Notes: generated from the sequence alone by a model not told the origin. A stretch of DNA of 64,000 bases from Pigmentiphaga sp. (GCA_023228945.1 JALOAI010000011.1:1-64000), one strand, 5' to 3'; numbered from the stretch's first letter, positions 15,854-25,825 are shown. Made by a program: numbers and translations.

Positions 15854-17818
15854 ATGGTTGACGCTGACGAGGACCGTTTTCGGCCACGGCCCGGTGCTCC
15901 CCGTCAGCGTGGCGGGGGTGGCGAGCGCTTTGTATCGCTGGTGCGCCGCCAGGTGGCCAAAGCCGGCCAGACAGGCCGCTCGGGCCGTGGCAGCCAGTTC
16001 GGTCGGGGCCGGGTGGCGGCCCGGTTGCGCAGTGGTTCCCCGTCGCTGCGCAGTCGTCGCGTGGTCATCAAATCGCGCTTTGTAATGGTCAAGCCTGGCT
16101 CCGATGCTATGGCGGCGCACCTGCGTTACATCGAACGCGATGGCGTGACGCGCGAGGGCGAGGGCGAGCGCGGCCAAGCATACGGTGCGGATACGGATGA
16201 GGCCGATACGCGAAGCTTTATCGAACGCAGCCAGGGCGACCGTCACCAATTCCGTTTCATCGTCTCCAGCGAGGATGCGGGCGAGTTGGGTGACTTACGC
16301 GCCTTTACCCGCACGCTGATGCAGCGCATGGAGATCGATCTGCAAACCCGGCTCGACTGGGTGGCGGTGGATCATCACGATACCGACAATCCTCACACGC
16401 ACGTTGTGCTGCGCGGGCGCGCCGACAACGGCCAGGATCTGGTGATCTCGCCGGAATACATGAGCCATGGCATGCGCGAGCGCGCCGCCGAGCTGGCCAC
16501 CGAATGGCTGGGGCCGCGCACAGAGCGCGAGATTGCCGATACCCTACAACGCGAAATCCAGCAGGAACGCTTCACGACGCTGGATCGCACGCTGATGCGC
16601 ATGGCGGGCGAGAATGGCCTGCTGGATGGTTCAGGTCTGCGTGGCGACATGGCGTATCAGCGCGCCGTGGCTGCCCGCGTGCAGCACCTGGCCGCCATGG
16701 GTCTGGTGCAACCCACCCAGGCCGGACAATGGCGGCTGGATGACCAGATGCAAGAAACCTTGCGCTGTCTGGGCGAGCGCGGCGACATCCTGCGTGTCAT
16801 GCACCGGGCCATGCGCGGCCAGGCACGTGAACACGTCATCGAAAGCGGGCCGGCGATGCGCACACCGATCATCGGTCGCATTGCCGACAAGGGTTTGGCC
16901 AATGAACTCTACGACAAGGGCTACATCGTGATCGACGGCGCCGATGGCCGCGCCCATTACCTTGCGCTGCCACCCGGCATGGTGCTTGCGGACTTCCCAA
17001 CGGGCGGCGTGGTCGAGGTGCGGCCCATTCCGGAAAGTGTCGCCGACAAGAACATTGAACGGTCGGCACGCGGCGGTATCTACCGTCCGGCCGACCACCT
17101 GGCCGAGCTGGAGGAATGGCAAGCCAAGAAAAGCCCGGGCAAAGACCAGGCGCGCCTGCCCAGCCTCAAGGCCATGGTGCGCTCGCACGTGATGCGGCTC
17201 GAAAGCCTGCGTCGCGCCGAGATTGTCGAACGAGTGGATGAGGACACCTGGAAGGTGCCCGCTGATCTCATCCAGCGAGGCCGGGAGCATGACCTGAAAA
17301 TGCGCCACGGCATCCACGTCGCCGTGCGCTCACACCTGCCGCTGGCGCGCCAAATCGACGCGCCGGGTGCAACCTGGCTGGATCGCAAGCTGATCGACGG
17401 CGGCAAGGAATTGACGGGAGAAGGGTTTGGCGGCGAGGTGCGGGAAGCCATGCGGGCGCGTGCGGCCTACCTTGAGGGTGAAGGGCTCGCCCGGCGTCAA
17501 GGCGAGCGAGTCATCGTTACGCGCGGCTTGCTCAATACCTTACGCGAGCGGGAGGTGGCCGCAGTGGCTCAGAAAATCGCTATCCAAACGGGCTTGAGCT
17601 ACCAGCCGATGGGCGAGGACGGCCAAGCCAGCGGCGTCTATCGGCGCTCCGTGATGCTGGCAAGCGGACGCTATGCCATGCTTGATGACGGCTTGGGTTT
17701 CGTGCTGGTGCCCTGGCAGCCTGTGCTTGCCCAGCGCCTGGGTGAATCCATGTCGGTATCCATCGAAGGTGGCCGGGCGACGTGGAGCTTTGGCAAACAG
17801 CGAGGCATGGCGCTATAA
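15854..17818 (+). CDS. Relaxase/mobilisation nuclease, VirD2-like with DUF3363
   Basis: 654 residues. The N-terminus is Arg/Gly-rich (1-68). The relaxase domain carries AHLRYIERDGVTREG (about 88-102) and the metal-binding histidine triad in DHHDTDNPHTHVVLRG (173-188). The remaining 450 residues are the DUF3363 region found in RlxS-type relaxases of Tn4371 elements. It nicks oriT and leads the strand into the VirD4/Trb channel encoded further right. The catalytic residue is expected near the N-terminal part of the domain and was not pinned down. Confidence 0.88.
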   Translation: MVDADEDRFRPRPGAPRQRGGGGERFVSLVRRQVAKAGQTGRSGRGSQFGRGRVAARLRSGSPSLRSRRVVIKSRFVMVKPGSDAMAAHLRYIERDGVTREGEGERGQAYGADTDEADTRSFIERSQGDRHQFRFIVSSEDAGELGDLRAFTRTLMQRMEIDLQTRLDWVAVDHHDTDNPHTHVVLRGRADNGQDLVISPEYMSHGMRERAAELATEWLGPRTEREIADTLQREIQQERFTTLDRTLMRMAGENGLLDGSGLRGDMAYQRAVAARVQHLAAMGLVQPTQAGQWRLDDQMQETLRCLGERGDILRVMHRAMRGQAREHVIESGPAMRTPIIGRIADKGLANELYDKGYIVIDGADGRAHYLALPPGMVLADFPTGGVVEVRPIPESVADKNIERSARGGIYRPADHLAELEEWQAKKSPGKDQARLPSLKAMVRSHVMRLESLRRAEIVERVDEDTWKVPADLIQRGREHDLKMRHGIHVAVRSHLPLARQIDAPGATWLDRKLIDGGKELTGEGFGGEVREAMRARAAYLEGEGLARRQGERVIVTRGLLNTLREREVAAVAQKIAIQTGLSYQPMGEDGQASGVYRRSVMLASGRYAMLDDGLGFVLVPWQPVLAQRLGESMSVSIEGGRATWSFGKQRGMAL

Positions 17819-17970
17819 AACTGTTCATTCTCTACATACGGGGACTTTGTCAAAATCGGAGTTTGATGCCCCAGCTCATCCAGCTTGCCGACGATAGCAG
17901 TGTTATGCCGGCACCTCGCAGCCAAGTCGGCATATAGGGCCACGGTAGAAAATGTAATATACTTTGACAC

Positions 17971-18399
17971 ATGTCCACCCATAGACAATCACTTCGGCAT
18001 AGGAGTACGCGAGTCTGGCAAGTTTTGTTTTGCCTGACTGTTCTGTCGTTTCTATGCCGTGCGGTCATTCCCATGGGTTACATGCCGGATCTTTCCGGCG
18101 GGCGTGACGGCAAATTCGCCATTACCTTCTGCACCGTGGGTGGCGGCACCAGCACACTGCTGGTGGACTTGAACGATCAGCCCGATCAGCCGTCTCCCAG
18201 CGACCACTTCGACAATCAGGATTGCCCTTTCGGCATCGTTGTATCGCAAGTGGCGATGCCCAGCCAGGAAGCGATCGTGCTGGCGGGCATCATTGCCTAT
18301 CATCCCGTCTCGCTGCCACAGCGTAATCACGCTCGGCCGCCGCTGCCCGCGCTGGGTCCGCCACTGGGCTCACGCGCTCCCCCTTCAAACCTCGGTTGA
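17971..18399 (+). CDS. DUF2946 family protein (copper-associated)
   Basis: 142 residues. One hydrophobic segment at about 15-37 looks like a signal or anchor. The DUF2946 marker CPFGIVVSQV (about 85-94) is a variant of the usual CPFC, lacking the second Cys. Members are found beside copper TonB receptors and PCuAC chaperones; function is unknown. It is the first gene of the copper cluster and lies after a 150-bp AT-richer gap with a TTGACA-like promoter (about 17961). A second DUF2946 gene lies at 25087. Confidence 0.7.
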   Translation: MSTHRQSLRHRSTRVWQVLFCLTVLSFLCRAVIPMGYMPDLSGGRDGKFAITFCTVGGGTSTLLVDLNDQPDQPSPSDHFDNQDCPFGIVVSQVAMPSQEAIVLAGIIAYHPVSLPQRNHARPPLPALGPPLGSRAPPSNLG

Positions 18400-18463
18400 T
18401 TTTTCGTCTGTGATCGTGCTTGACCCGATCACTTTCCAACGATTTCATTCCCGAGGTTTTTTC

Positions 18464-19000
18464 ATGTCCATTCTTCGCGTTCGCGCGCGCGCCACCGTCA
18501 TGCTGGCCGCATTCTTTCTCGCCCCTGCGGCGTACTCGCACGTCACGCTTCAAATCAAGCAAGCGCCGGTAGACAGTAGCTACAAAGCCGTTTTCAGCGT
18601 TCCGCACGGCTGCAAAGGTTCACCCACCATAAAAATCCGCGTCCGTGTCCCTGAAGGGGTCGTCGGCGTCAAGCCCCAACCCAAGGCCGGGTGGACGCTT
18701 CAGACCGTCAAAGGCGACTACGCCAAGCCCTACACGCGATACGGCGCCCAGGTCACGTCAGGCGTCAAAGAGGTGATCTGGTCAGGCGGCCCGCTGCTGA
18801 ACGAACACTACGACGAATTCGTCTTTGTCGGCTACCTGAGCAGCGCACTGGCACCCAACACCACGCTGTACTTTCCTGTCGTACAGGAGTGCGAACAGGG
18901 TGTGGCACGCTGGATCGACCTGCCTTCGGCCAACAAGAAAGCGCCGGATGACCATTCCGATTCTCCCGCACCGGGACTGACGCTGCTGCCCAAGCAGTAG
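18464..19000 (+). CDS. YcnI-like DUF1775 copper-binding protein
   Basis: 178 residues from ATG 18464. The signal peptide ends at ...APAAYS-HVTLQ, leaving an N-terminal histidine that in YcnI-type proteins ligates copper. The core reads VFSVPHGCKGSPTIKIRVRV and WSGGPLLNEHYDEFVFVGYL. It is a periplasmic copper metallochaperone partner of CopC/CopD-type importers; the next gene is such a CopC-CopD fusion. Confidence 0.88.
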   Translation: MSILRVRARATVMLAAFFLAPAAYSHVTLQIKQAPVDSSYKAVFSVPHGCKGSPTIKIRVRVPEGVVGVKPQPKAGWTLQTVKGDYAKPYTRYGAQVTSGVKEVIWSGGPLLNEHYDEFVFVGYLSSALAPNTTLYFPVVQECEQGVARWIDLPSANKKAPDDHSDSPAPGLTLLPKQ

Positions 19001-19055
19001 CCGCCCACACTGGTGGCCGATGCCTCAGAGCGCGTCGGCTATGAAGGGAGAGACG

Positions 19056-20690
19056 ATGCATACGCATATCTTGTGCCGTGTCGACGCACGCGCGTCCTTA
19101 CCCGGCCTGCTAAGCATGCTGGTCAGAGGGCTTTGTGCCCTGGTGATGCTCGCCTGGGCGCCGGGCGTGCTAGCCCATGCGTCGCTCATCGCCAGCACAC
19201 CCGAGGCGGGCGCTGTTCTGGCCCAGGCGCCGGCCACGGTGCGCTTGATGTTCAACGAGCCTGTCTCACCGCTGCTGATCAAGATCATCGCGCCGGATGG
19301 CGCGATCAAGGACATCACCCAGACCGAGGTGCTGCCCGCGGGCCTGGAGGTGCCATTGCCGATATTGAGTCAGCAGGGCTCGTATGCGCTGAGCTGGCGC
19401 GTGGTGTCGGCGGACGGCCATCCCATAGGCGGCACCGTGCCATTTTCAGTCGGGGCACGGGGAACCAGCAGCATACAGGAGCCCATGACACACCCAGCCA
19501 GGAACTTTCTCATCTGGCTTTCCCGTTTGGGCGGGTACATCGGCCTATTTTTCGGTATCGGATTGGCGGCCTGCCATGCGTTGGATGCGGTGCGCGCCGA
19601 CAAGCGCCGCTGGGCTTTAGCCCTGCTGGCATTAGGTGCGGGTGCGACCCTGCTCAATGTCGGCCTATTGGGCATCGATGCGCTCGATGAGCCTGTCTCG
19701 GGCCTCTTGCGTCTCGGTCCTTGGCGCACGGCGTTCTCGACCTCGTTCGGCCTGGCAGCCGCATTGGCGCTGGCTGCCCTGACGTGCGCCGCGCTGGCCT
19801 GGCAGACGGCCGCCTCCTCAACCAGAAGGCTGATGGCGGCCATGGCGCTCATGCTGCTGGGTGCCTCCCTGGCCGCCAGCGGCCATGCGAGCAGCGCGCC
19901 GCCCGCCTGGCTGGCCCGGCCCGCCGTCTGGCTGCACGCGCTGGCCATCACCTTGTGGATCGGTTCGCTATTGCCCCTGGCCCATTCGCTGCAAGAAACC
20001 GCGGACCGAGGCTTACTGATTCGCTTCTCAAGGCTGATTCCGCTCGTCTTGTTCATGCTGTTTGCCAGTGGCGGCATCCTCGTCGTTGTGCAGTTCGACA
20101 AGCCGTCTTCGCTGTGGTTGACCGCTTACGGGCAAGTTCTGGCACTCAAACTCGCCCTGGTGATCGTGCTTCTGGGACTGGGCGCCTATAACCGCTATCG
20201 CCTGACGGGTGCTGTACTGGATGGGCACCCTGCCGCGCGTCGCAGCATGCGGCGCATCATTTATGCGGAATGCGCGCTGGCGCTTGCCATTCTGTCGGTG
20301 GTGGCCCTCTGGCGTTTCACGCCACCGCCGCGCGCCCTGATCAGTACACCGGCGCCGTCCACCGAAATCACCGCCCACCTCCACAGCGATGCGGCCATGG
20401 CGGATCTGTCACTGGCGCCGTCACTTCACGCAGGTCCCGCGACGTTGACGCTGTACCTGTCCAACGCCGACTCGACCCCCCTGATCGCGAAAGAAGTGGA
20501 TGTCGCGTTCTCCAACCCCCGCGCACGCATCGAACCCATCGTCTTCTCGGCTCGCGAAGCGGATGACGGCACGTGGCAGGTAAGCGGTATGGAACTGCCC
20601 CGGCAAACAGTCTGGCACGTGCGCATTGATGCATTGGTCTCCGATTTTGAGCGGATCAGTCTGGAGACGACGTTGGAGTTTCAAAAATGA
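19056..20690 (+). CDS. CopC-CopD fusion protein (copper import, YcnJ-like)
   Basis: 544 residues from ATG 19056, selected because GGGAG lies 7 nt upstream. After a signal peptide ending VLA-HASLIAS, the CopC domain (about 40-135) begins with the metal-binding N-terminal His and ends with SADGHPIGG (copper site). A polytopic CopD region of about eight helices follows (about 155-430), and then a C-terminal beta-rich domain of about 110 residues. CopC/CopD proteins are implicated in copper uptake from the periplasm. Confidence 0.9.
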   Translation: MHTHILCRVDARASLPGLLSMLVRGLCALVMLAWAPGVLAHASLIASTPEAGAVLAQAPATVRLMFNEPVSPLLIKIIAPDGAIKDITQTEVLPAGLEVPLPILSQQGSYALSWRVVSADGHPIGGTVPFSVGARGTSSIQEPMTHPARNFLIWLSRLGGYIGLFFGIGLAACHALDAVRADKRRWALALLALGAGATLLNVGLLGIDALDEPVSGLLRLGPWRTAFSTSFGLAAALALAALTCAALAWQTAASSTRRLMAAMALMLLGASLAASGHASSAPPAWLARPAVWLHALAITLWIGSLLPLAHSLQETADRGLLIRFSRLIPLVLFMLFASGGILVVVQFDKPSSLWLTAYGQVLALKLALVIVLLGLGAYNRYRLTGAVLDGHPAARRSMRRIIYAECALALAILSVVALWRFTPPPRALISTPAPSTEITAHLHSDAAMADLSLAPSLHAGPATLTLYLSNADSTPLIAKEVDVAFSNPRARIEPIVFSAREADDGTWQVSGMELPRQTVWHVRIDALVSDFERISLETTLEFQK

Positions 20691-20753
20691 ATGGACTCGA
20701 TATGAAACGTATCGAGTTCAAGGCCTATAAACATGCCCCAAAGGAAAAAGACC

Positions 20754-22868
20754 ATGCGTAGCAGTTCACAAAGTAGCTCAGTCCTGTCCTCGTTAGACCA
20801 GGCGCGCCCCGCAGTATTGACCATCGCATTGATGCTGGCGTTCGGGCTGCCTGAAGGATGGACGCCAGCGCACGCGCAAACCACGACGCTGGCTCCCATC
20901 GTGGTGCAAGCCAGAGAAGGGCTCAGCTTGACGGTGCCCAGCACACCGGATGCAAAAGCGTTGATCGAGCAAACGCCTGGCGGGGTGGAGTTGGTGCCGC
21001 AGAGCGTCTGGCGCGATACCAAGGCGGCAACCGTCAAAGACATGCTCGACTACACACCAGGCGTTTTCACCCAACCCAAATGGGGCGAGGACTCGCGCCT
21101 ATCGATACGCGGCTCGGGCTTGTCGCGGTACTACCATCTTCGCGGCATCAGCCTGTACCAAGACGGCATACCGCTGAATGCCCCCGATGGCAGCAGCGAT
21201 TTTCAGCGGATCGATCCCACCGCATATCAGTACACGGAGGTCTATAAAGGCGCCAATGCGCTGCGATACGGCTCAGCGACCCTGGGCGGCGCCATCAACT
21301 TCGTGACGCCAACGGGGCATGATGCCAGTGCGTTCCAGGGACGTCTGGATGTGGGCAGTTTTGGATGGCGGCGTACGCAGCTTAGCAGCGGGTTCGCCGA
21401 CGAGCGCGTCGATGGGTTCGTCACCGCCTCCTGGCAGCGTCAGGACGGATTTCGAGAACAAAGCGCGGGGAACTCGTTGCGGGCCAGCGGCAATCTTGGC
21501 TGGCGGCTTACGGACGATGTGGAAACGCGCTTTTATCTAAGCGGCTTTCGGGTTCGCCAGGAAATCCCAGGTTCTGTCACGCGCGATCAGGCGCTGAATG
21601 ACCCTCGCAGCGCCGCCAAGGTCAATAAAGAAAACGACTGGCAGCTCAATCTCGATGGCGGACGTATTGCCAACCGTACGGTGCTGGTGGCGGGCGACAC
21701 GACGTATGAACTAGGGGGCTGGTTTGGCAAAAGTTCGCTGCGCCATCCCATCTACCAGTTTGTGGACAGAGACTACACCGAGTACGGCGCCTACACGCGT
21801 CTGGTCAATACCGCGCAGCTAGCCGGGCACGATAACCGTTTCACCTTGGGCCTGACGTGGTCGGCCGGCAAGGTCGATGCCCAGAACTCGGTCAACATTG
21901 GGGGTAATCGACTTGAGAAACTGTCGGCGACCGAGGATAAGGCGAACAACATTACGCTGTATGCGGAGAACGCGTTCGACATCGTACCTGGCGTCTCGTT
22001 GGTTACTGGGCTGCAATATCTGCACGCTCAGCGCAAACGCATCGACCGATTCAATGGCGGGCAGCCTACCATCCGCTCAGGGGACAAGAGCTATGACTTC
22101 TTTAACCCAAAACTTGGCCTGATTTGGCAAGTGGCGCCGCAATGGCAGGTGTTCGGCAATATCTCTCGCAGTGCCGAGCCGCCCACCTTTGACGATATGA
22201 CCTTTTCAACGGTCAACGATCTGGATCGATTGCAGCCGCAACGCGCCACGACCTACGAGATCGGCACACGCGGCCAATCGGGCGATGTGGCATGGGATGT
22301 ATCGCTTTACCATGCGCGCATCAAAAATGAACTTCAATGCATCAGCGCACCCTGGAACATCTGCGACCAGACGGTCAACGCCGATCGCACCACGCATCAG
22401 GGCATCGAGCTAGGCCTGCAATGGACTGCTGCGCGGGGCCTCTTTGCAACAGGCCACCAGGCGGACAGCCTGCAAGTGAACGCGTCATACACCTTAAGCG
22501 ATTTCAAATTCGACGACGACGACACATGGGGCAACAATCAGATGCCTGGCGTTCCCCGGCATTACCTGCGCGCTGAGGTGCTGTACAAGCACCCCGCAGG
22601 GTTTTATGTAGGCCCCAACGTTGAATGGGTTCCACAAGCCTACTACGTGGATAACGCGAACAGTGTCAAGACGAATTCTTACGCCTTGCTGGGCTTGCGA
22701 GCAGGTTGGGAGCGAGGCCCTTATTCCTTCTATATCGACGGGAGAAATCTGACAGACCGCCGATACATCGCCAGCGCCAGCATCACTGACCGCGCCAACG
22801 CCAGCTCAGAACTGTTCGAGCCGGGTACCGGCCGGGCGGTTTTTGCGGGGGTGCAAGTCCGCTACTAG
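20754..22868 (+). CDS. TonB-dependent outer-membrane receptor, putative copper receptor
   Basis: 704 residues from ATG 20754, which is preceded by AAGGA; the upstream in-frame ATG (20733) has no ribosome-binding site. It has a signal peptide ending near PAHA-QTT, a TonB-box-like TLAPIVVQA, a plug domain (VKDMLDYTPGVFTQPKWGED, LSIRGSG) and a beta barrel ending in ...VQVRY with terminal aromatic residue. It probably moves copper or a copper chelate; the substrate is inferred only from the neighbouring SCO, PCuAC and CopCD genes. Confidence 0.88.
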   Translation: MRSSSQSSSVLSSLDQARPAVLTIALMLAFGLPEGWTPAHAQTTTLAPIVVQAREGLSLTVPSTPDAKALIEQTPGGVELVPQSVWRDTKAATVKDMLDYTPGVFTQPKWGEDSRLSIRGSGLSRYYHLRGISLYQDGIPLNAPDGSSDFQRIDPTAYQYTEVYKGANALRYGSATLGGAINFVTPTGHDASAFQGRLDVGSFGWRRTQLSSGFADERVDGFVTASWQRQDGFREQSAGNSLRASGNLGWRLTDDVETRFYLSGFRVRQEIPGSVTRDQALNDPRSAAKVNKENDWQLNLDGGRIANRTVLVAGDTTYELGGWFGKSSLRHPIYQFVDRDYTEYGAYTRLVNTAQLAGHDNRFTLGLTWSAGKVDAQNSVNIGGNRLEKLSATEDKANNITLYAENAFDIVPGVSLVTGLQYLHAQRKRIDRFNGGQPTIRSGDKSYDFFNPKLGLIWQVAPQWQVFGNISRSAEPPTFDDMTFSTVNDLDRLQPQRATTYEIGTRGQSGDVAWDVSLYHARIKNELQCISAPWNICDQTVNADRTTHQGIELGLQWTAARGLFATGHQADSLQVNASYTLSDFKFDDDDTWGNNQMPGVPRHYLRAEVLYKHPAGFYVGPNVEWVPQAYYVDNANSVKTNSYALLGLRAGWERGPYSFYIDGRNLTDRRYIASASITDRANASSELFEPGTGRAVFAGVQVRY

Positions 22869-22881
22869 ATCGGGGATTACT

Positions 22882-23484
22882 ATGATTTCATCTCTACAAC
22901 GCCGCGGCTTTCTCGCCACCTTGATTGCCGCGAGTCTATCTCTCTATGGATGCTCACGCTCAGACGAGCTGAAGGACATCCATGGTATAGACATGTCCGG
23001 CACCGACATCGGCCGTGACTTCCTGTTAACTGGCACCGACGGTCAGCAACATGATCTTTCCGACTTCAAGGGCAAGGCCGTGTTGATCTTCTTTGGCTTT
23101 ACCCAGTGCCCAGACGTATGCCCGACGGCTCTGCTGCGTGCGGCGCAGGTCAAAGAAATGCTGGGCAAAGACGGCGACCAATTGCAAGTCCTGTTTATCA
23201 CCGTCGATCCAGAACGAGACACACCCGCAGTGCTTCAAGCCTACGTAACTGCCTTCGACCCCACTTTCATGGGGCTTTACGGCGATCTGGATCAAACGGC
23301 CAAGACTGCAAAAAACTTCAAGGCGTATTACGCCAAGGTTCCAACCGGTTCGTCCTACACCATGGACCATAGCACCATCACATACATGTATGACCGTTCC
23401 GGCCGGCTGCGCCTGGGCCTGCGTCATACCCAAACCGCCGAAGAGTACGCGTCGGACATCCGCCAAGTGCTAGCCCTTGATTGA
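22882..23484 (+). CDS. SCO1/SenC family copper chaperone lipoprotein
   Basis: 200 residues from ATG 22882. The lipoprotein signal ends LYGCS. The thioredoxin-like domain has the copper-binding CPDVCP motif (about residues 75-80) and the third ligand histidine in MDHSTITYMYD. SCO proteins deliver copper to haem-copper oxidases or keep thiols reduced. Here no CuA oxidase is encoded nearby; a bd-like oxidase is, so the client is unclear. Confidence 0.92.
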   Translation: MISSLQRRGFLATLIAASLSLYGCSRSDELKDIHGIDMSGTDIGRDFLLTGTDGQQHDLSDFKGKAVLIFFGFTQCPDVCPTALLRAAQVKEMLGKDGDQLQVLFITVDPERDTPAVLQAYVTAFDPTFMGLYGDLDQTAKTAKNFKAYYAKVPTGSSYTMDHSTITYMYDRSGRLRLGLRHTQTAEEYASDIRQVLALD

Positions 23485-23503
23485 CCCCACCCAGGAGACC
23501 TCT

Positions 23504-23986
23504 ATGTCTGCTATATCAAAGTTGTCCACATGGATCCTCGCCACCGCCAGCATATTGCTCGCCGCCGCAAACGCTCACGCTCAAGTTACCGTCGACGAAC
23601 CTTGGGTTCGCGCCACCGTGGCGCAGCAACAGGCCACAGGAGCCTTTATGCGCCTTTCCTCCAAGGCGGATAGCGCCCTCGTGCAGGCCGAATCACCGGC
23701 CGCTCAACATGTCGAGATTCATGAAATGGTCATGGAGAATGATGTCATGAAGATGCGCCAGATTCCTCGGCTAGCATTGCCCGCCGGACAAGCCGTCGAA
23801 CTCAAACCGGGCGGCTACCACATTATGCTGATCGATCTGAAGACGCAAGTGCACGAAGGCAACCATGTTCCCATGACGTTGACCTTTGAGAGCCCTGACG
23901 GTAAGCGTGAGACGGTCAACATTGAAGCCCCCGTGCGCCCGCTGGCCAGCGGCTCGCCAAGCGGTGGCCACCATCACAAGCACTAA
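23504..23986 (+). CDS. PCuAC periplasmic copper chaperone (first copy)
   Basis: 160 residues from ATG 23504 (RBS CAGGAGA). The signal peptide ends NAHA-QVTV. The family copper motif H(M)x10Mx21HxM is present: HEMVMENDVMKM followed by PGGYHIMLI. It ends in a histidine-rich tail (GGHHHKH). It binds Cu(I) in the periplasm and passes it to SCO or oxidase assembly. Confidence 0.92.
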   Translation: MSAISKLSTWILATASILLAAANAHAQVTVDEPWVRATVAQQQATGAFMRLSSKADSALVQAESPAAQHVEIHEMVMENDVMKMRQIPRLALPAGQAVELKPGGYHIMLIDLKTQVHEGNHVPMTLTFESPDGKRETVNIEAPVRPLASGSPSGGHHHKH

Positions 23987-23998
23987 ACAGGAAAAACC

Positions 23999-24514
23999 AT
24001 GAAGTACGCATTCAAGCTCCTCGTGGCGGCATTCGCCGCCGCCACCTCCCTGTCCGCGCAGGCACACGCTGGGCATGATCACCCTGCGCACCCGCATCCG
24101 GGGCAATCCAGTTTCGGCGATGCGGCCACTGCCGCCGCGCCCGAAGGTGTCACCGTCTCCAATTGCTGGATCCGCGCATTGCCCAACCGCTTGCCATCGG
24201 CGGCCTACTTCACGCTGAACAATAGCGGCGACCGTGATGCCGTGCTCGTCGGCGCGCAGTCCAAAGCCTTCGGAAAAGTCATGCTTCATGCCAGCAAGAC
24301 CGTGAACGGCATGGCCGCCATGGTGCACGCGGACAAGATCGAGGTGCCGGCCGGCGGCAACTTCGAGTTCGCGCCGGGCGGGCATCACGTCATGCTGGAA
24401 CAACCCACCTCGGAGTTGCAAGTCGGCAAGAGTCTGCCCATTACGTTCTGGTTCGACGGGGACCGCGCCCTCACCAGCGACTGCGAAATCCGGTCTCCCG
24501 CGAGCTTGAAATGA
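23999..24514 (+). CDS. PCuAC periplasmic copper chaperone (second copy)
   Basis: 171 residues. A signal peptide is followed by a His-rich N-terminus (HAGHDHPAHPHPG). The PCuAC core has VTVSNCWIRALPNRLPSAAYF, MLHASKTVNGMAAM and APGGHHVMLEQ. It is distantly related to the preceding copy, so it is an old duplication rather than a recent one. The stop overlaps the next gene's ATG (ATGA). Confidence 0.9.
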   Translation: MKYAFKLLVAAFAAATSLSAQAHAGHDHPAHPHPGQSSFGDAATAAAPEGVTVSNCWIRALPNRLPSAAYFTLNNSGDRDAVLVGAQSKAFGKVMLHASKTVNGMAAMVHADKIEVPAGGNFEFAPGGHHVMLEQPTSELQVGKSLPITFWFDGDRALTSDCEIRSPASLK

Positions 24515-25014
24515 TCGGGCAAGGGAGCCAGATACTCATGACACAGACACGAGTCGCACTGGAGTCAGTAAGGGCCTTCACGCTGTTGGGAAGAGCAGGC
24601 ATGGCCATATTGCTGTCCTGCATTCTACTTGGCGGCGCAGCCTATGCCTCATCGAATGAGGCGAACGACGTGGCGCAGTCCATGCGGGCCATTTGGGAGC
24701 GGCCCGACGCGCCATTGACGGTTGATCCCATTGTTGTGGAGGGCGACTACGCGCTGGCCGGATGGACGCAGCAAGCCCGAGGCGGGCGCGCGCTGCTCGT
24801 GCGCCGCGACGGACGCTGGCAAGTCCATGTTTGCGGCGGCGACGGCCTCAAGGATATTGAGGCGTTGAAGATGGCCGGCATAAGCGAGCCAGCGGCTCGG
24901 CGCCTGGCAGAAGCAGCGAACAAGGCCGAAGCGAAGCTGCCCGAGCGCACACGGGAGAAGTTCGCGTCGTTCGGTCAGAATGTTCTGGTCAATGGCGGGC
25001 ATGCACCGCATTGA
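24511..25014 (+). CDS. Copper-uptake-associated periplasmic protein
   Basis: 167 residues, possibly starting at the internal Met (MTQTRVALES). One signal/anchor helix lies at about 25-48. The soluble part has PIVVEGDYALAGWTQQARGG, LLVRRDGRWQVHVCGGDGL and a helical C-terminus. This small family accompanies PCuAC/DUF2946 gene sets and is often annotated as copper-uptake associated; no biochemical role is known to me. It overlaps the previous gene by 4 nt. Confidence 0.7.
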   Translation: MIGQGSQILMTQTRVALESVRAFTLLGRAGMAILLSCILLGGAAYASSNEANDVAQSMRAIWERPDAPLTVDPIVVEGDYALAGWTQQARGGRALLVRRDGRWQVHVCGGDGLKDIEALKMAGISEPAARRLAEAANKAEAKLPERTREKFASFGQNVLVNGGHAPH

Positions 25015-25086
25015 TCATCATGCTGCGCACCATGCCCGCCTTGCTATGCTGAAGAAGCTGACCCGCCCAGTTCCAGGACGTCGTCA

Positions 25087-25500
25087 ATGAGGCGACCTGG
25101 CCGCATGGGTATGCTGTCCTATTACCGCCATACCAGCATCATCTGGCTGATGGCGTTGCTTGTGCTGCTCGCAGCGCTTGCCCCAACTGTTTCACGAATC
25201 ATTGCGTCGAACGACGTTGTGGGCGGCATCTGGGTGGAAGTGTGCAGCGCAAGCGGCACCAAGCTGGTTCAAGTCGATACGCAAGAAGGTTCTACCGAAC
25301 AGCCCGCCAGCATCCAGGTGGATCACTGTCCCTTCTGCCTGCCTCAGTTCCAGTTTCGCGCCGTTCCTACTCTGGGAATTGCGCTGCCCGCCGGCCAGTC
25401 GGCATGCGAGAGCGTGCTTCGGTTGCCGGTTATCGCACCCACCCACGCACACAATCAATGGCGCCCTGATCGAAGTCGCGCGCCTCCCGCCATCTCCTGA
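25087..25500 (+). CDS. DUF2946 family protein with HCPFC motif
   Basis: 137 residues. An N-terminal hydrophobic segment lies at about 16-38. The motif DHCPFCLPQFQFRAVP (about 79-94) is the full DUF2946 signature, unlike the variant in the first copy at 17971. Its position within the copper cluster suggests periplasmic copper handling; function is otherwise unknown. Confidence 0.75.
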   Translation: MRRPGRMGMLSYYRHTSIIWLMALLVLLAALAPTVSRIIASNDVVGGIWVEVCSASGTKLVQVDTQEGSTEQPASIQVDHCPFCLPQFQFRAVPTLGIALPAGQSACESVLRLPVIAPTHAHNQWRPDRSRAPPAIS

Positions 25501-25585
25501 GCAAGCCCTTCCTAATGCAGAGACGTCGCGTATGGCATTGCCCTACGCGGCCTACCTGCGTACACAGATTGAGTCAGGAGCAGTA

Positions 25586-25825
25586 ATGAAATTTGTTGAA
25601 ATGATGATGCGTGCCCTCACGCATCTGAATATCGGTGCGACCATCGCCCTTGCAGCATGGGTCGTGTTCTCAGTGGCGCATGCCGCTCAAGATGGGATGA
25701 ACTTATCGGGACTGGACGCACGGTCCTCCCGCGCAGCCAGTATCCCCGCACACCCATTGGCATCTTCCGCTGACGTGGACAGACCGAACGACTGCGCAGC
25801 GGCTCATATGGGGGAAGTCGCATGA
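25586..25825 (+). CDS. Small secreted or membrane protein of unknown function
   Basis: 79 residues from ATG 25586 with AGGAG about 6 nt upstream. A hydrophobic segment at about 17-35 may be a signal peptide ending AHA-AQD. The remainder is polar and disordered. The stop overlaps the start of the next small gene (ATGA at 25822), which supports translation. It lies between copper genes and the oxidase; no family was recognised. Confidence 0.5.
   Translation: MKFVEMMMRALTHLNIGATIALAAWVVFSVAHAAQDGMNLSGLDARSSRAASIPAHPLASSADVDRPNDCAAAHMGEVA

Noticed and set aside
17671..17988. Reverse frame in the gap between relaxase and copper genes (VSKYITFSTVALYADLAARC...)
   Set aside because: It looks partly protein-like but overlaps the relaxase 3' end, has no ribosome-binding site and no recognised family.
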